A DNA stretch of 64,000 nt from positions 372,001 through 436,000 of the forward strand of contig NZ_JACSOI010000001.1 in the NCBI RefSeq assembly GCF_018728565.1, given 5' to 3'. Numbering within the stretch: the first letter of the stretch is position 1; each line of letters opens with the position of its first letter. Positions 27,295 through 35,176 of this stretch are shown one piece after another. Origin of the DNA: Zobellia russellii. Lineage in GTDB: Bacteria; Bacteroidota; Bacteroidia; Flavobacteriales; Flavobacteriaceae. Under the pieces are notes generated by a model. The model did not search any database. It saw only the letters and a list, made by a program, of their open reading frames with translations, and was not told where the DNA came from. The translations under genes were made by a program, and so were the position numbers.

Positions 27295-27302
27295 CAAAAT
27301 TA
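27295..27302 (-). promoter_or_regulatory. Candidate promoter -7 element (TAATTTTG) for the OmpH-like gene
   Basis: TAATTTTG on the minus strand fits TAnnTTTG, 61 nt before the ATG. A TTG lies 15 nt further upstream, slightly short of the usual spacer. Confidence 0.45.
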
Positions 27303-27611
27303 TCACAATCTATTTTCCAAGCTGCGCAAAAATAGAAAAGCTTTTCTAATTGTTGTTAACTAATTTCTAAATCTGAACGAAGTGGTAGGGAATCAAAAAA
27401 ATAATGTTACGGATTCCATGTATTTTAGTAAAATACGTCACATAGAAAATACTTATGCAAAGAATCTAATACAATAAGTGATAGTTATTAAAAACAGCCT
27501 CCAGAAAAGGCGCCAATTGATAGATTTTTGAGAAAGAATACACGGATAAGGCATTTGCTCAGAAAAAGCCTTAAAACCGCTAAAAATTGATTTTAGAGCA
27601 AAAATGGTCTA
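27303..27611. other. 309-nt gene-free stretch upstream of the OmpH-like gene
   Basis: AT-rich, with no ORF and no strong hairpin with a T-run. It contains whatever ends the methyltransferase transcript and the upstream promoter parts for the OmpH-like gene. Nothing else was recognised. Confidence 0.5.
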
Positions 27612-28442
27612 CTATAACTCCCTTTTTAGAATATATATTACTGAAGAGGGGCGTCCATTAAAAACTGCACGAAAATTTGACCACAAACCAACACAGAACG
27701 CTTGTATAAAATTTTGCCTGCCTGTTTTATATTTTTCGGAAAGCATGGAAACATAAAAAGCATCAAACCACATAGGTTTTATTTTTACGAGTTTCATTCC
27801 GTGTTTGGAAAACACCTTTTCAATAGCTCCTTTTGAAAAATGCCAAAGGTGTCTTGGCACATCATAAGCTGCCCAAAACTCTTTGTAATGTTCCGCGTCG
27901 TAAGATTTATAATTGGGTACCGCTACAATCAAGGTGCCCTCCCCTTCTAAATGATCCAATATAATTTTTATCTGTTCATCTAGATTTGGTAAATGTTCCA
28001 AAACGTGCCAAAGCGTAATTACCTGGAATTTTGTTTGGGGGAATGCTTCAATGTTAGAATGCAGCTCCATTTTCTTTTCTCGGGATCGCATCCGGGCATC
28101 ATGGTTTGGCTCTACCCCTTTAACAGACCATTTCCATTTTTCCGCTTCCAGCAAAAAATCTCCTGTTCCGGCCCCAAAATCCAATAAGGTTTTTTTGCCC
28201 TTTGCATATTTATTTATCAAAAGAACTTTCTGGACCAAACTAAACCTTTTGACCAATTGATACATTTTATCAATGGCAGATTTAGAGGAATCCGTATGTG
28301 AAATGTATGCATCACTTTCGTAGTATTTTTGAAGATTTTTGGGTTGCGGTTTGGTCACCAACATTTCCAACTCTTCATCCAAAAGTAATTCAAAGTCTTC
28401 GCCGGAAATCGAGAAGTCTTTAGTTTTTAAAAATGGTTTCAT
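27612..28442 (-). CDS. Class I SAM-dependent methyltransferase
   Basis: 276 residues. LLDFGAGTGDFLLEAE at about 86-101 is SAM motif I, VITLWHVLEHLPNLDE (about 144-159) is the post-motif strand common in UbiG/Methyltransf_11-type enzymes, and LIVAVPNYKSYDAEHY follows. The substrate is not evident. The first 60 residues lack an obvious zinc or sugar motif. The reading frame begins 23 nt inside the 3' end of the upstream lipoprotein gene, so the two are likely translationally coupled. Confidence 0.82.
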   Translation of the reverse strand: MKPFLKTKDFSISGEDFELLLDEELEMLVTKPQPKNLQKYYESDAYISHTDSSKSAIDKMYQLVKRFSLVQKVLLINKYAKGKKTLLDFGAGTGDFLLEAEKWKWSVKGVEPNHDARMRSREKKMELHSNIEAFPQTKFQVITLWHVLEHLPNLDEQIKIILDHLEGEGTLIVAVPNYKSYDAEHYKEFWAAYDVPRHLWHFSKGAIEKVFSKHGMKLVKIKPMWFDAFYVSMLSEKYKTGRQNFIQAFCVGLWSNFRAVFNGRPSSVIYILKREL

Positions 28443-28974
28443 TATAGTTGTGCGTGGTCAGGTATTCTTTTTTGAGAGTTCGAAGATAATTTAAAACTGG
28501 CTCTCTAGAAAACGAATCTTCATGAAGACAATCTTTTTCTTTATCACTATACACCTCAATGGCAATATACCAATTATCCGTTCTTAAAATATCCTCTCCT
28601 CCAACATCGTCTAAATCATCTTCACTATCTAATGCGGCATTCAAAGTTGCACTAAAAATAGCAGGTGCTAGATTCAAAATTTTGGTAGGTATGTCAACCT
28701 CGTAAAAAGCAAAAAAGTAATATTCGTCATCAATTAAAAAAGGTACATCGTCATATACATTTTCATCGCCCAACTGAAACTTTGTATTTACATAATTGTA
28801 AAAATGGTTGGCATCTTTGGGGTCTTCAAAAATAAACATGGTGCGTTTAGAAAGACTTCTTTTAAACTTCTTTCCTTTCTTTAATTTATAGTCACGAATA
28901 GCAGGTGCAACTCGGATGGGAACACAAGATTGTATGATTAAGACCAAGCACAAAATTGAAAGAATATGTCTCAT
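28420..28974 (-). CDS. Uncharacterised lipoprotein
   Basis: I choose ATG 28974, which gives 184 residues beginning MRHILSILCLVLIIQSC. This is a clean lipoprotein signal peptide with Cys17. The longer frame to 29046 only adds 24 unconvincing residues before it. The mature part has a basic segment (KLKKGKKFKRSLSKR), FIFEDPKDANHFYNYVN and a beta-rich C-terminal half with YFFAFYEVDIPT. I recognise no domain. It is upstream of and overlaps the methyltransferase gene by 23 nt, and it probably resides in the outer membrane's inner leaflet. Confidence 0.72.
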   Translation of the reverse strand: MRHILSILCLVLIIQSCVPIRVAPAIRDYKLKKGKKFKRSLSKRTMFIFEDPKDANHFYNYVNTKFQLGDENVYDDVPFLIDDEYYFFAFYEVDIPTKILNLAPAIFSATLNAALDSEDDLDDVGGEDILRTDNWYIAIEVYSDKEKDCLHEDSFSREPVLNYLRTLKKEYLTTHNYNETIFKN

Positions 28975-29064
28975 TTTCAAAGTCCGTTTAGATTGAAAAA
29001 ATAGCTCAACAAAAACTGAGCCCAAAAACAATATCATGAGACGCATACCGTTCTATATTGACAT

Positions 29065-29119
29065 AAAAAAGAAAAGGATTTCTTGCAAACCCCTATTCTC
29101 GGGACCGAGCAAGAAACCC
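29065..29119 (-). terminator. Hairpin and U-tract, probable mnmG terminator
   Basis: GGATTTCTTGC (29076-29086) pairs with GCAAGAAACCC (29109-29119) with one mismatch. On the minus strand it is followed by TTTTCTTTTTT. The 22-nt loop contains a small CCC/GGG stem. Confidence 0.65.
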
Positions 29120-29145
29120 TTGTTTTTTCAATATCGCTTTACCAG

Positions 29146-29164
29146 CTAGTGCCTTACGCACTAG
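29146..29164. other. Perfect 7-bp hairpin CTAGTGC / GCACTAG
   Basis: Stem CTAGTGC / GCACTAG with loop CTTAC, in the space between the mnmG terminator and the parS-like site. No T-run follows, so the role is unclear. Confidence 0.35.
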
Positions 29165-29219
29165 TGTAGGCACGGGAACCACGTTATTTTTACAACACAA
29201 ATGGCGTGGAAACTCTATA

Positions 29220-29235
29220 TGTTCCACGTGGAACC
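29220..29235. promoter_or_regulatory. parS: parS-like site 1 (downstream of mnmG)
   Basis: TGTTCCACGTGGAACC matches the bacterial parS consensus TGTTnCACGTGnAACA at all but the last base. It lies 10 nt beyond the mnmG stop codon. ParB binds parS to organise and segregate the origin region. No parA or parB gene is in the window. Confidence 0.75.
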
Positions 29236-29244
29236 TTGCCTAAA

Positions 29245-31113
29245 TTACCTTCCTAAATACACCAACAACACACTAATATCCGAAGGATTCACGCCACTAA
29301 CCCTAGCGGCCTGAGCAATGGTTACTGGCTGTATACTGTTCAATTTTTCACGAGCTTCAAAGGATAAAGACTTCAGCTTTGAATAGTCAAAATTAGCTGG
29401 GATTTTCACATTCTCAAGCCGCAATAACTTATCCGCATTGTTCTTTTCCTTTTCAATATACCCCGAATATTTAACCTGGATTTCGGTCTGTTCCAACACC
29501 TCTCTATCTAAATTATTTTCCTCCACAAAACCAGAAACCATCTCCAATTGAAGCATGTGGTCCATGGTTACTTTTGGGCGGGAAAACACCTTGAACATCT
29601 TATCAGATTGCTTCACCAAGGATGAATTTATACTATCCAAAATTGGATTTATCTCTTCCGGCTTTACACTAGTTTCCCTAAAGAAATTGACAAAAGAATC
29701 AGATTTTAACTCCTTCTCTTCCATCCTAATCAAGCGCTCTTTTTTAGCCAAACCTATGTCAAAACCTTTCGGTGTAAGTCTTAAATCCGCATTATCCTGA
29801 CGCAATAAAGTTCTATATTCCGCTCTGGAAGTAAACATTCTATACGGCTCTTCCGTACCCTTCGTAATCAAATCATCTATCAATACACCAATGTATGCTT
29901 CGTCTCTTTGAAGTATAAATTCTTCATTTTCCTTAATCTTTAGGTGTGCGTTTATACCTGCCATTAAACCTTGAGATGCAGCTTCTTCATAGCCGGTTGT
30001 ACCATTAATTTGACCTGCAAAATACAGGTTCTCCACAAGCTTGGTTTCTAGTGTATGCTTCAATTGTGTAGGCGGAAAATAATCATACTCTATAGCGTAT
30101 CCAGGTCTAAAGAACTTTACATTCTCAAACCCTTTTACGGACCGTAGTGCTTTAAACTGGACATCCTCCGGAAGCGATGTTGAGAATCCATTTACGTAAA
30201 CTTCTACCGTATCCCAACCTTCTGGTTCTACAAAAATTTGGTGGCTATTCTTATCCGCAAATCGATTAATCTTATCTTCTATAGAAGGACAATAACGTGG
30301 ACCAACACTCTTTATCCTACCATTGAACATAGGAGAACGGTCAAAGCCTTCCCGCAATACATCATGAACCATTTCGCTGGTGTGCGTCATGAAACAGTCC
30401 CGTTGGTTCTGTAAAATTGGCGTCTGCAAATAAGAAAACTTCTCAGGAATTGCATCACCTGGTTGAGGAATCATAACCGAATAATCCAAAGAACGACCAT
30501 CAACTCTAGGTGGTGTTCCCGTTTTCATACGACCGCTAACAAAGCCAAAATCTAACAATTGCTCGGTAATTCCTGTTGCCGCTTTCTCTCCTGCCCTACC
30601 TCCTCCAAACTGCTTTTCTCCAATATGGATAAGTCCATTTAGAAAAGTACCGTTCGTTAGAATTACGGATTTAGAACGAATATCAATTCCTAAAGAACTC
30701 TTTACACCAACAGCTTTTCCGTTCTCCACGAGGAGACCGCTAACCATTTCTTGATAAAAATCTACATTCGGTATATTCTCTAAAGCTAAGCGCCATTCCT
30801 CAGCAAAACGCATACGGTCATTCTGCGCACGCGGACTCCACATAGCAGGACCTTTTGACTTATTCAACATTTTAAACTGAATGGCAGACTTATCCGTGAT
30901 TATTCCGCTCATTCCACCAAGCGCATCAATCTCACGCACAATTTGTCCTTTTGCAATACCGCCCATAGCAGGATTACAGGACATTTGCCCTATGGTTTGT
31001 AAATTCATGGTTACCAAAAGCGTTTTGGAACCCATATTTCCAGCAGCAGCAGCAGCTTCCGCACCCGCATGACCACCACCTACAACTATAACATCATATT
31101 CCTCTGCAAACAT
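29245..31113 (-). CDS. mnmG: tRNA uridine-5-carboxymethylaminomethyl modification enzyme MnmG (GidA)
   Basis: 622 residues, the standard length. VVGGGHAGAEAAAAA at 10-24 is the FAD-binding glycine motif. QMSCNPAMGGIAKGQIVREI (about 43-62) and GYEEAASQGLMAG (about 371-383) are family signatures. With MnmE it modifies U34 of certain tRNAs. The ribosome-binding sequence AGGAGAAG precedes the ATG. The gene follows ybeY with a 72-nt gap. parS-like palindromes lie just before and just after it. Confidence 0.97.
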   Translation of the reverse strand: MFAEEYDVIVVGGGHAGAEAAAAAGNMGSKTLLVTMNLQTIGQMSCNPAMGGIAKGQIVREIDALGGMSGIITDKSAIQFKMLNKSKGPAMWSPRAQNDRMRFAEEWRLALENIPNVDFYQEMVSGLLVENGKAVGVKSSLGIDIRSKSVILTNGTFLNGLIHIGEKQFGGGRAGEKAATGITEQLLDFGFVSGRMKTGTPPRVDGRSLDYSVMIPQPGDAIPEKFSYLQTPILQNQRDCFMTHTSEMVHDVLREGFDRSPMFNGRIKSVGPRYCPSIEDKINRFADKNSHQIFVEPEGWDTVEVYVNGFSTSLPEDVQFKALRSVKGFENVKFFRPGYAIEYDYFPPTQLKHTLETKLVENLYFAGQINGTTGYEEAASQGLMAGINAHLKIKENEEFILQRDEAYIGVLIDDLITKGTEEPYRMFTSRAEYRTLLRQDNADLRLTPKGFDIGLAKKERLIRMEEKELKSDSFVNFFRETSVKPEEINPILDSINSSLVKQSDKMFKVFSRPKVTMDHMLQLEMVSGFVEENNLDREVLEQTEIQVKYSGYIEKEKNNADKLLRLENVKIPANFDYSKLKSLSFEAREKLNSIQPVTIAQAARVSGVNPSDISVLLVYLGR

Positions 31114-31185
31114 CTCTTCTCCTAAATAAATGTGATTATTTGATAATTTTATCCGCCCAAATTGCGCAACAGCAATTTGAAACTT

Positions 31186-31605
31186 TTATTGTTCCACGTG
31201 GAACAATTCAATTTTTTCATTCTCTTTACTACGCATTAAGAGCACTTCCTCCTTGGACTTGTCCTTATATCCAAACAAATGCAAGACGCCATGCGCCATT
31301 ACCCGTAGCATCTCTTCCTCAAAAGAAACGGATAATTGATCGGCATTATCTTTAACTCTATCTACAGAGATAAAAATATCCCCGGCAATAACCTTTCCTT
31401 CTGTATAATCAAACGTTAAAATATCCGTATACGTATCGTGATTTAGATATTTTTCGTTCATTTCCAAAACCTCATCATCAGAGCAAAAAACATAATCCAC
31501 TTGGCTCAAAATGCCATCTTCAGATGAAATAACAGCTTTCAACCAATCGGCATATTTCTGTTCATTATCCAAAGAAAAATTGGTTTTATAATGAAATTCA
31601 ATCAT
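31186..31605 (-). CDS. ybeY: Endoribonuclease YbeY (rRNA maturation factor)
   Basis: 139 residues. The central fold and the metal motif HGVLHLFGYKD (about 109-119) are present. However, where most YbeY proteins have HGxLHLxGYDH, this protein has GYKDKS, so the third histidine is missing. I believe that is common in Flavobacteriia. The enzyme trims 16S rRNA and acts in ribosome quality control. The last codons spell FHVEQ and are themselves the parS-like palindrome. The start overlaps the DUF4175 gene by 8 nt. Confidence 0.88.
   Translation of the reverse strand: MIEFHYKTNFSLDNEQKYADWLKAVISSEDGILSQVDYVFCSDDEVLEMNEKYLNHDTYTDILTFDYTEGKVIAGDIFISVDRVKDNADQLSVSFEEEMLRVMAHGVLHLFGYKDKSKEEVLLMRSKENEKIELFHVEQ
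31188..31207. promoter_or_regulatory. parS: parS-like site 2, inside the 3' end of ybeY
   Basis: A perfect 20-bp palindrome with core TGTTCCACGTGGAACA, an exact fit to the parS consensus TGTTnCACGTGnAACA. It encodes the final codons of ybeY (Phe-His-Val-Glu-Gln). Confidence 0.82.
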
Positions 31606-34600
31606 CGCTTTTAAAGTATTCTTTAACCCTGTTTTGGAAATTTTCGCGCAAAGGTAAGCTTTGTCGATTTAAAATCTCAATTTCATTACGATAATTCTCT
31701 AATAATGAGGGTTTAGTAGTAATAGGATTTTGAAACTGATTGATATTTGTATTACTCTCACGTTCAGGTTTTTTACCCTGCTTTAAAGCGGCATTCTCAA
31801 GCTTGAGCATTTCATACTGTATGTTATTCATTCTAGACTTGCTACGCTGTGTAATACCATTTTCCAAAAGGTCATTCTCAAAATCTTCCATTTGTTTGAT
31901 TAGCTTTTGAGCAAGTTTTTTATCGCCAGCATTCATCATATCCTTAAGCTGCCGTTCCAACTCTCCACGTAATCTTTGCTGCTCTTTATATATCTCATAT
32001 ATTTCCTGCAATTCAGATTCCGAAGGTTGACCGTTACCCTGACCAGATTCTGAGCCCTGCTTACCACCTTCTCCTTGTCCATCTTTACCATCACCCTTTT
32101 CACCTTTACCTGACTCGCCTTGACCAGGTTTTTTGCCCTGACCATCCTCACCTTGTTCTTTTCCTTGCTCGGAACCTTTACCTTCCTTTCCTTGGCCATC
32201 TCCTTCACTAGGTTTGCCCTCACCAGGTTTCCCCATACCATCCATTTTCTCCTTCAACTCTTGCTGTCCTTTGATAATGTCCGGAAGTTGAAATCCTTCG
32301 CCTTCACCCTCACCTTTACCAGACATCATACTTTGCTCCATATTGTCCAAAATATTTGCCAAGAAATCTGCTAAACTGTTAGACGCGTTTAGCACATACT
32401 TCTGATAAGATACACCTTGGTATATTTGATTCTCTGCAATGCTTTCCAAGGTTTTATCCACATTGTAATATACCTCGGTAATTTGCTCATTAACAAATTC
32501 CGAAAGCTCAGCACGTCGTAAGGAAAGTGCAAAAAGACTATCATCTACATGCTCAAAAAGTTCGCGCAACTCCTGCTGCTTATGAATGGCACTTGAGAAC
32601 TGTGGACTATCCGCATCCACATCTTCTAAATTATCATACAATACTTCTTGTTTAAACGAGAAAGTAATCAAATTATCCAGTATTTGCCGTAGCATTTCAG
32701 CATCCTCGGTAATGGTTGATTCTCCGCCAGCACCAGCGGATGATGAGCTCAATTGCTCACTCATTTCTTTCATTTTCTGAGCTGCCGACTTTTGTTTTTT
32801 TGATGCCTTTTCCGAAGATTCTTGCTTATCCTTCGCGTCAGAACCTTCCGATTTCTCCTCTTTAAGCTCTTCTAACGCCTCCTCTTGGTCTTTTTTAACC
32901 TCACCCTCCTTTTCCTTGTTGCGGTCCAAATCAAGCGGCTTTTTAAGCTTTTCGTTGTCCTTTTGCAATTCATCCAGCTCCTTTTGAAGCTCGTCAAAAG
33001 CTTTATTAAGTTCCTTTTGCTCCTCTTCCTTATTTGACGCATCCAACTTTTCCGAAGCCTTTTCCTGCTCTTCAGCTAGCTTTTGCAAATCCCTCGCAAG
33101 TTGGTCAACCTTCTCCGTAACATAGTATCTTTTAGTCAGTTCCAACAACTGCTCAAGGTTACGTTCACTATTCTTTTGCTTCTTTCCTAACTCCTCCAAA
33201 CGCTTTGAAAGCTCCTCCTTATTGATTTTATCCGCAACTTTATTAAGTTCTTCAAGCAGTTTCTCGTTCTTTTTTGCCTCTAACTCCTGACGTTCTAGCC
33301 GTTCTTGAAGCAGTTTATTCAACTTATCATCACTATCCAACTTATTCAAGTTTTCCTTAAGCTCCTTACTGAACTTTTCCATCTGGCTTTCCTGCTCTTG
33401 CTGACGTTTCAAAAAATCCTTGACCTGGTTCTGGTCCGTAAAGCTCAATTGATTTTTTTCCTTTTGACCTTCATTGATTTCCTTTAAATCTTCCTTTTGT
33501 TCCTTGAACTTCTCCAAAGACCTATCCAGATTATTGATTAAAGATTGCTGGGATTCCAACTCCTTATTTCGCAATTGGTTTTCATCCAACAAAGCCAATG
33601 AATACACTTGACTCTTAGTAGATTTACCGTTGTGAATAGCATCATTATCAACCGCTTCAAAGTAGAAGCTATATTTATTATCGGCCTGTATCTCTAGGCC
33701 GGAAGGAAAAGTATAATAGAACTGGTCAAAATTGCTCTGAGGTGTACTTAACGGTATAATTTGTTTGTCTTCAGGGTTATCATCCGCATAACAAATCAAT
33801 TTTATACTACTCAGTTTATAGTCATCCGAAGCTTCTCCGGCATAATAGGCGACGTTAGGATTTAACGAATCAAGAACCTGCTTTACTTTAATCGCTGGAA
33901 AAGCATCTCTTATGACCTTAAACTCATAACTTAATTTTTCATAATCGGTTACGTTTTTATTAGAAGTCGAGACTTCATACTCCATATCCCTATAAACACG
34001 TTTATTAAGAGAAAACAAACCTTTGCTAGTAGAAAAATTCTGAACGGTATCCTTGGTGATTAAACGTATAACCTCCGTATTCTCCCCATCTATAGACCAA
34101 GTTACCTTAGTTCCTTCAGGAAATACCGCATTTCCGGTACTTTTTAATGTTTCCGACGCTCTGCCCGTATAATTGGGATAATCCAATTTCATCTCAAAAT
34201 CCTGAATAACGGGTGTCCTGAGCACATTTAACGTATACGCCCTTGAACGCACCTCATTTGCCAAAAAGTGAAAATCAACACTAGTTAAAGGAGGCGTAAA
34301 CGTATAACGGTACCGACCGTTATCTTCCTGTAAAATAGATTGTTTTCCATCAATAACAATAGAAACGGATTCTGGTTTTACCTCACCCTCCGTGCGGACT
34401 TCGATGGTAAATTCCTCTGAATCTAGAACCTCTAAATCCGTAGTATTTAAAAGAAATGAGAACGGAGCCGGTGGTTCATAAGCAAGCCTATAATTAACTA
34501 CACGATCAGCAGAGCCAAAGAAAGGCTTAAGGTTTCCCGAAACCCAAATCACCAAAACAATCACAGCAGGAATTGCCAAATACTTTACATATTTCAAGTT

Positions 34601-35044
34601 TTCCCTAAAATCAACCGCTTTTGTAAACGGAACAACCCTCATATTCCTGCTACGTTGTTCAATACTCGCTAATAATAATTCCGATTGGTTTTTATCTTCA
34701 CCAAGGTCTATCAAATTGTATAGCTTATCTCCTACTTCAGGGAAATGTTTCCCGATCAATACAGAGGCCTGCCTATTGTTCATGCCCTGTTTCAACTTAA
34801 AAAGATAAAATAAGGGCGTGAGAATGTATTTGAACAACAACCACAGCTCAATACATACGAAACTTAACAAAAGCACTAAACGACCCGTAGAATTGAGCCA
34901 CAGGAGGTATTCCACACCAAGTACTGCAAAAAAGAACAGCAACCCAAACGCCAAAAAAAGAATAATACCTTTAATGAGCATTTTGGTGTAGTACTTTTTA
35001 ACGAAGCTATTAAGCTTCCGGAGTATGATCTGGTAACCTTCCAT
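31598..35044 (-). CDS. DUF4175-family large membrane-anchored coiled-coil protein
   Basis: 1148 residues. Membrane helices occur at about 20-48, 55-80 and 153-168. A beta-rich region (about 190-480) is followed by a very long Lys/Glu/Gln coiled coil (about 495-760). A helical part with QILDNLITFSFKQEVLYDNL leads to a low-complexity Gly/Lys/Glu/Gln segment (about 935-1020, many GEGK- and GQGK-type units) and another helical end. This is the layout of DUF4175 proteins of Bacteroidota, whose function is unknown. A -7-like TATCTTTA (35051-35058, minus strand) lies 6 nt before the ATG. It heads the DUF4175-ybeY-mnmG unit and is divergent from gltX. Confidence 0.82.
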   Translation of the reverse strand: MEGYQIILRKLNSFVKKYYTKMLIKGIILFLAFGLLFFFAVLGVEYLLWLNSTGRLVLLLSFVCIELWLLFKYILTPLFYLFKLKQGMNNRQASVLIGKHFPEVGDKLYNLIDLGEDKNQSELLLASIEQRSRNMRVVPFTKAVDFRENLKYVKYLAIPAVIVLVIWVSGNLKPFFGSADRVVNYRLAYEPPAPFSFLLNTTDLEVLDSEEFTIEVRTEGEVKPESVSIVIDGKQSILQEDNGRYRYTFTPPLTSVDFHFLANEVRSRAYTLNVLRTPVIQDFEMKLDYPNYTGRASETLKSTGNAVFPEGTKVTWSIDGENTEVIRLITKDTVQNFSTSKGLFSLNKRVYRDMEYEVSTSNKNVTDYEKLSYEFKVIRDAFPAIKVKQVLDSLNPNVAYYAGEASDDYKLSSIKLICYADDNPEDKQIIPLSTPQSNFDQFYYTFPSGLEIQADNKYSFYFEAVDNDAIHNGKSTKSQVYSLALLDENQLRNKELESQQSLINNLDRSLEKFKEQKEDLKEINEGQKEKNQLSFTDQNQVKDFLKRQQEQESQMEKFSKELKENLNKLDSDDKLNKLLQERLERQELEAKKNEKLLEELNKVADKINKEELSKRLEELGKKQKNSERNLEQLLELTKRYYVTEKVDQLARDLQKLAEEQEKASEKLDASNKEEEQKELNKAFDELQKELDELQKDNEKLKKPLDLDRNKEKEGEVKKDQEEALEELKEEKSEGSDAKDKQESSEKASKKQKSAAQKMKEMSEQLSSSSAGAGGESTITEDAEMLRQILDNLITFSFKQEVLYDNLEDVDADSPQFSSAIHKQQELRELFEHVDDSLFALSLRRAELSEFVNEQITEVYYNVDKTLESIAENQIYQGVSYQKYVLNASNSLADFLANILDNMEQSMMSGKGEGEGEGFQLPDIIKGQQELKEKMDGMGKPGEGKPSEGDGQGKEGKGSEQGKEQGEDGQGKKPGQGESGKGEKGDGKDGQGEGGKQGSESGQGNGQPSESELQEIYEIYKEQQRLRGELERQLKDMMNAGDKKLAQKLIKQMEDFENDLLENGITQRSKSRMNNIQYEMLKLENAALKQGKKPERESNTNINQFQNPITTKPSLLENYRNEIEILNRQSLPLRENFQNRVKEYFKSDD

Positions 35045-35126
35045 AGAATGTAAAGATAAGGAAAAAACGACCCCAGCACTCAGATGCCGATCCTCAGGAA
35101 GATATGAGCGGTTTGGTCAGTATACC

Positions 35127-35157
35127 TTGGGGAGCTAGGGTGCTTTTTATACCTTTG
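35127..35157 (+). promoter_or_regulatory. Promoter of gltX (TTG-N20-TACCTTTG)
   Basis: TTG at 35127-35129 and TACCTTTG at 35150-35157 fit the Bacteroidota consensus (TTG, spacer of about 19, TAnnTTTG). The ATG follows 19 nt later. This is the cleanest promoter in the window. Confidence 0.75.
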
Positions 35158-35176
35158 CCGGATAAATATTTTAGCC

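Noticed and set aside
31936-32241. Basic 101-residue frame opposite or shifted in the DUF4175 gene
   Set aside because: A frame-shifted reading of the Gly/Lys/Glu low-complexity stretch on the same strand as the real gene.
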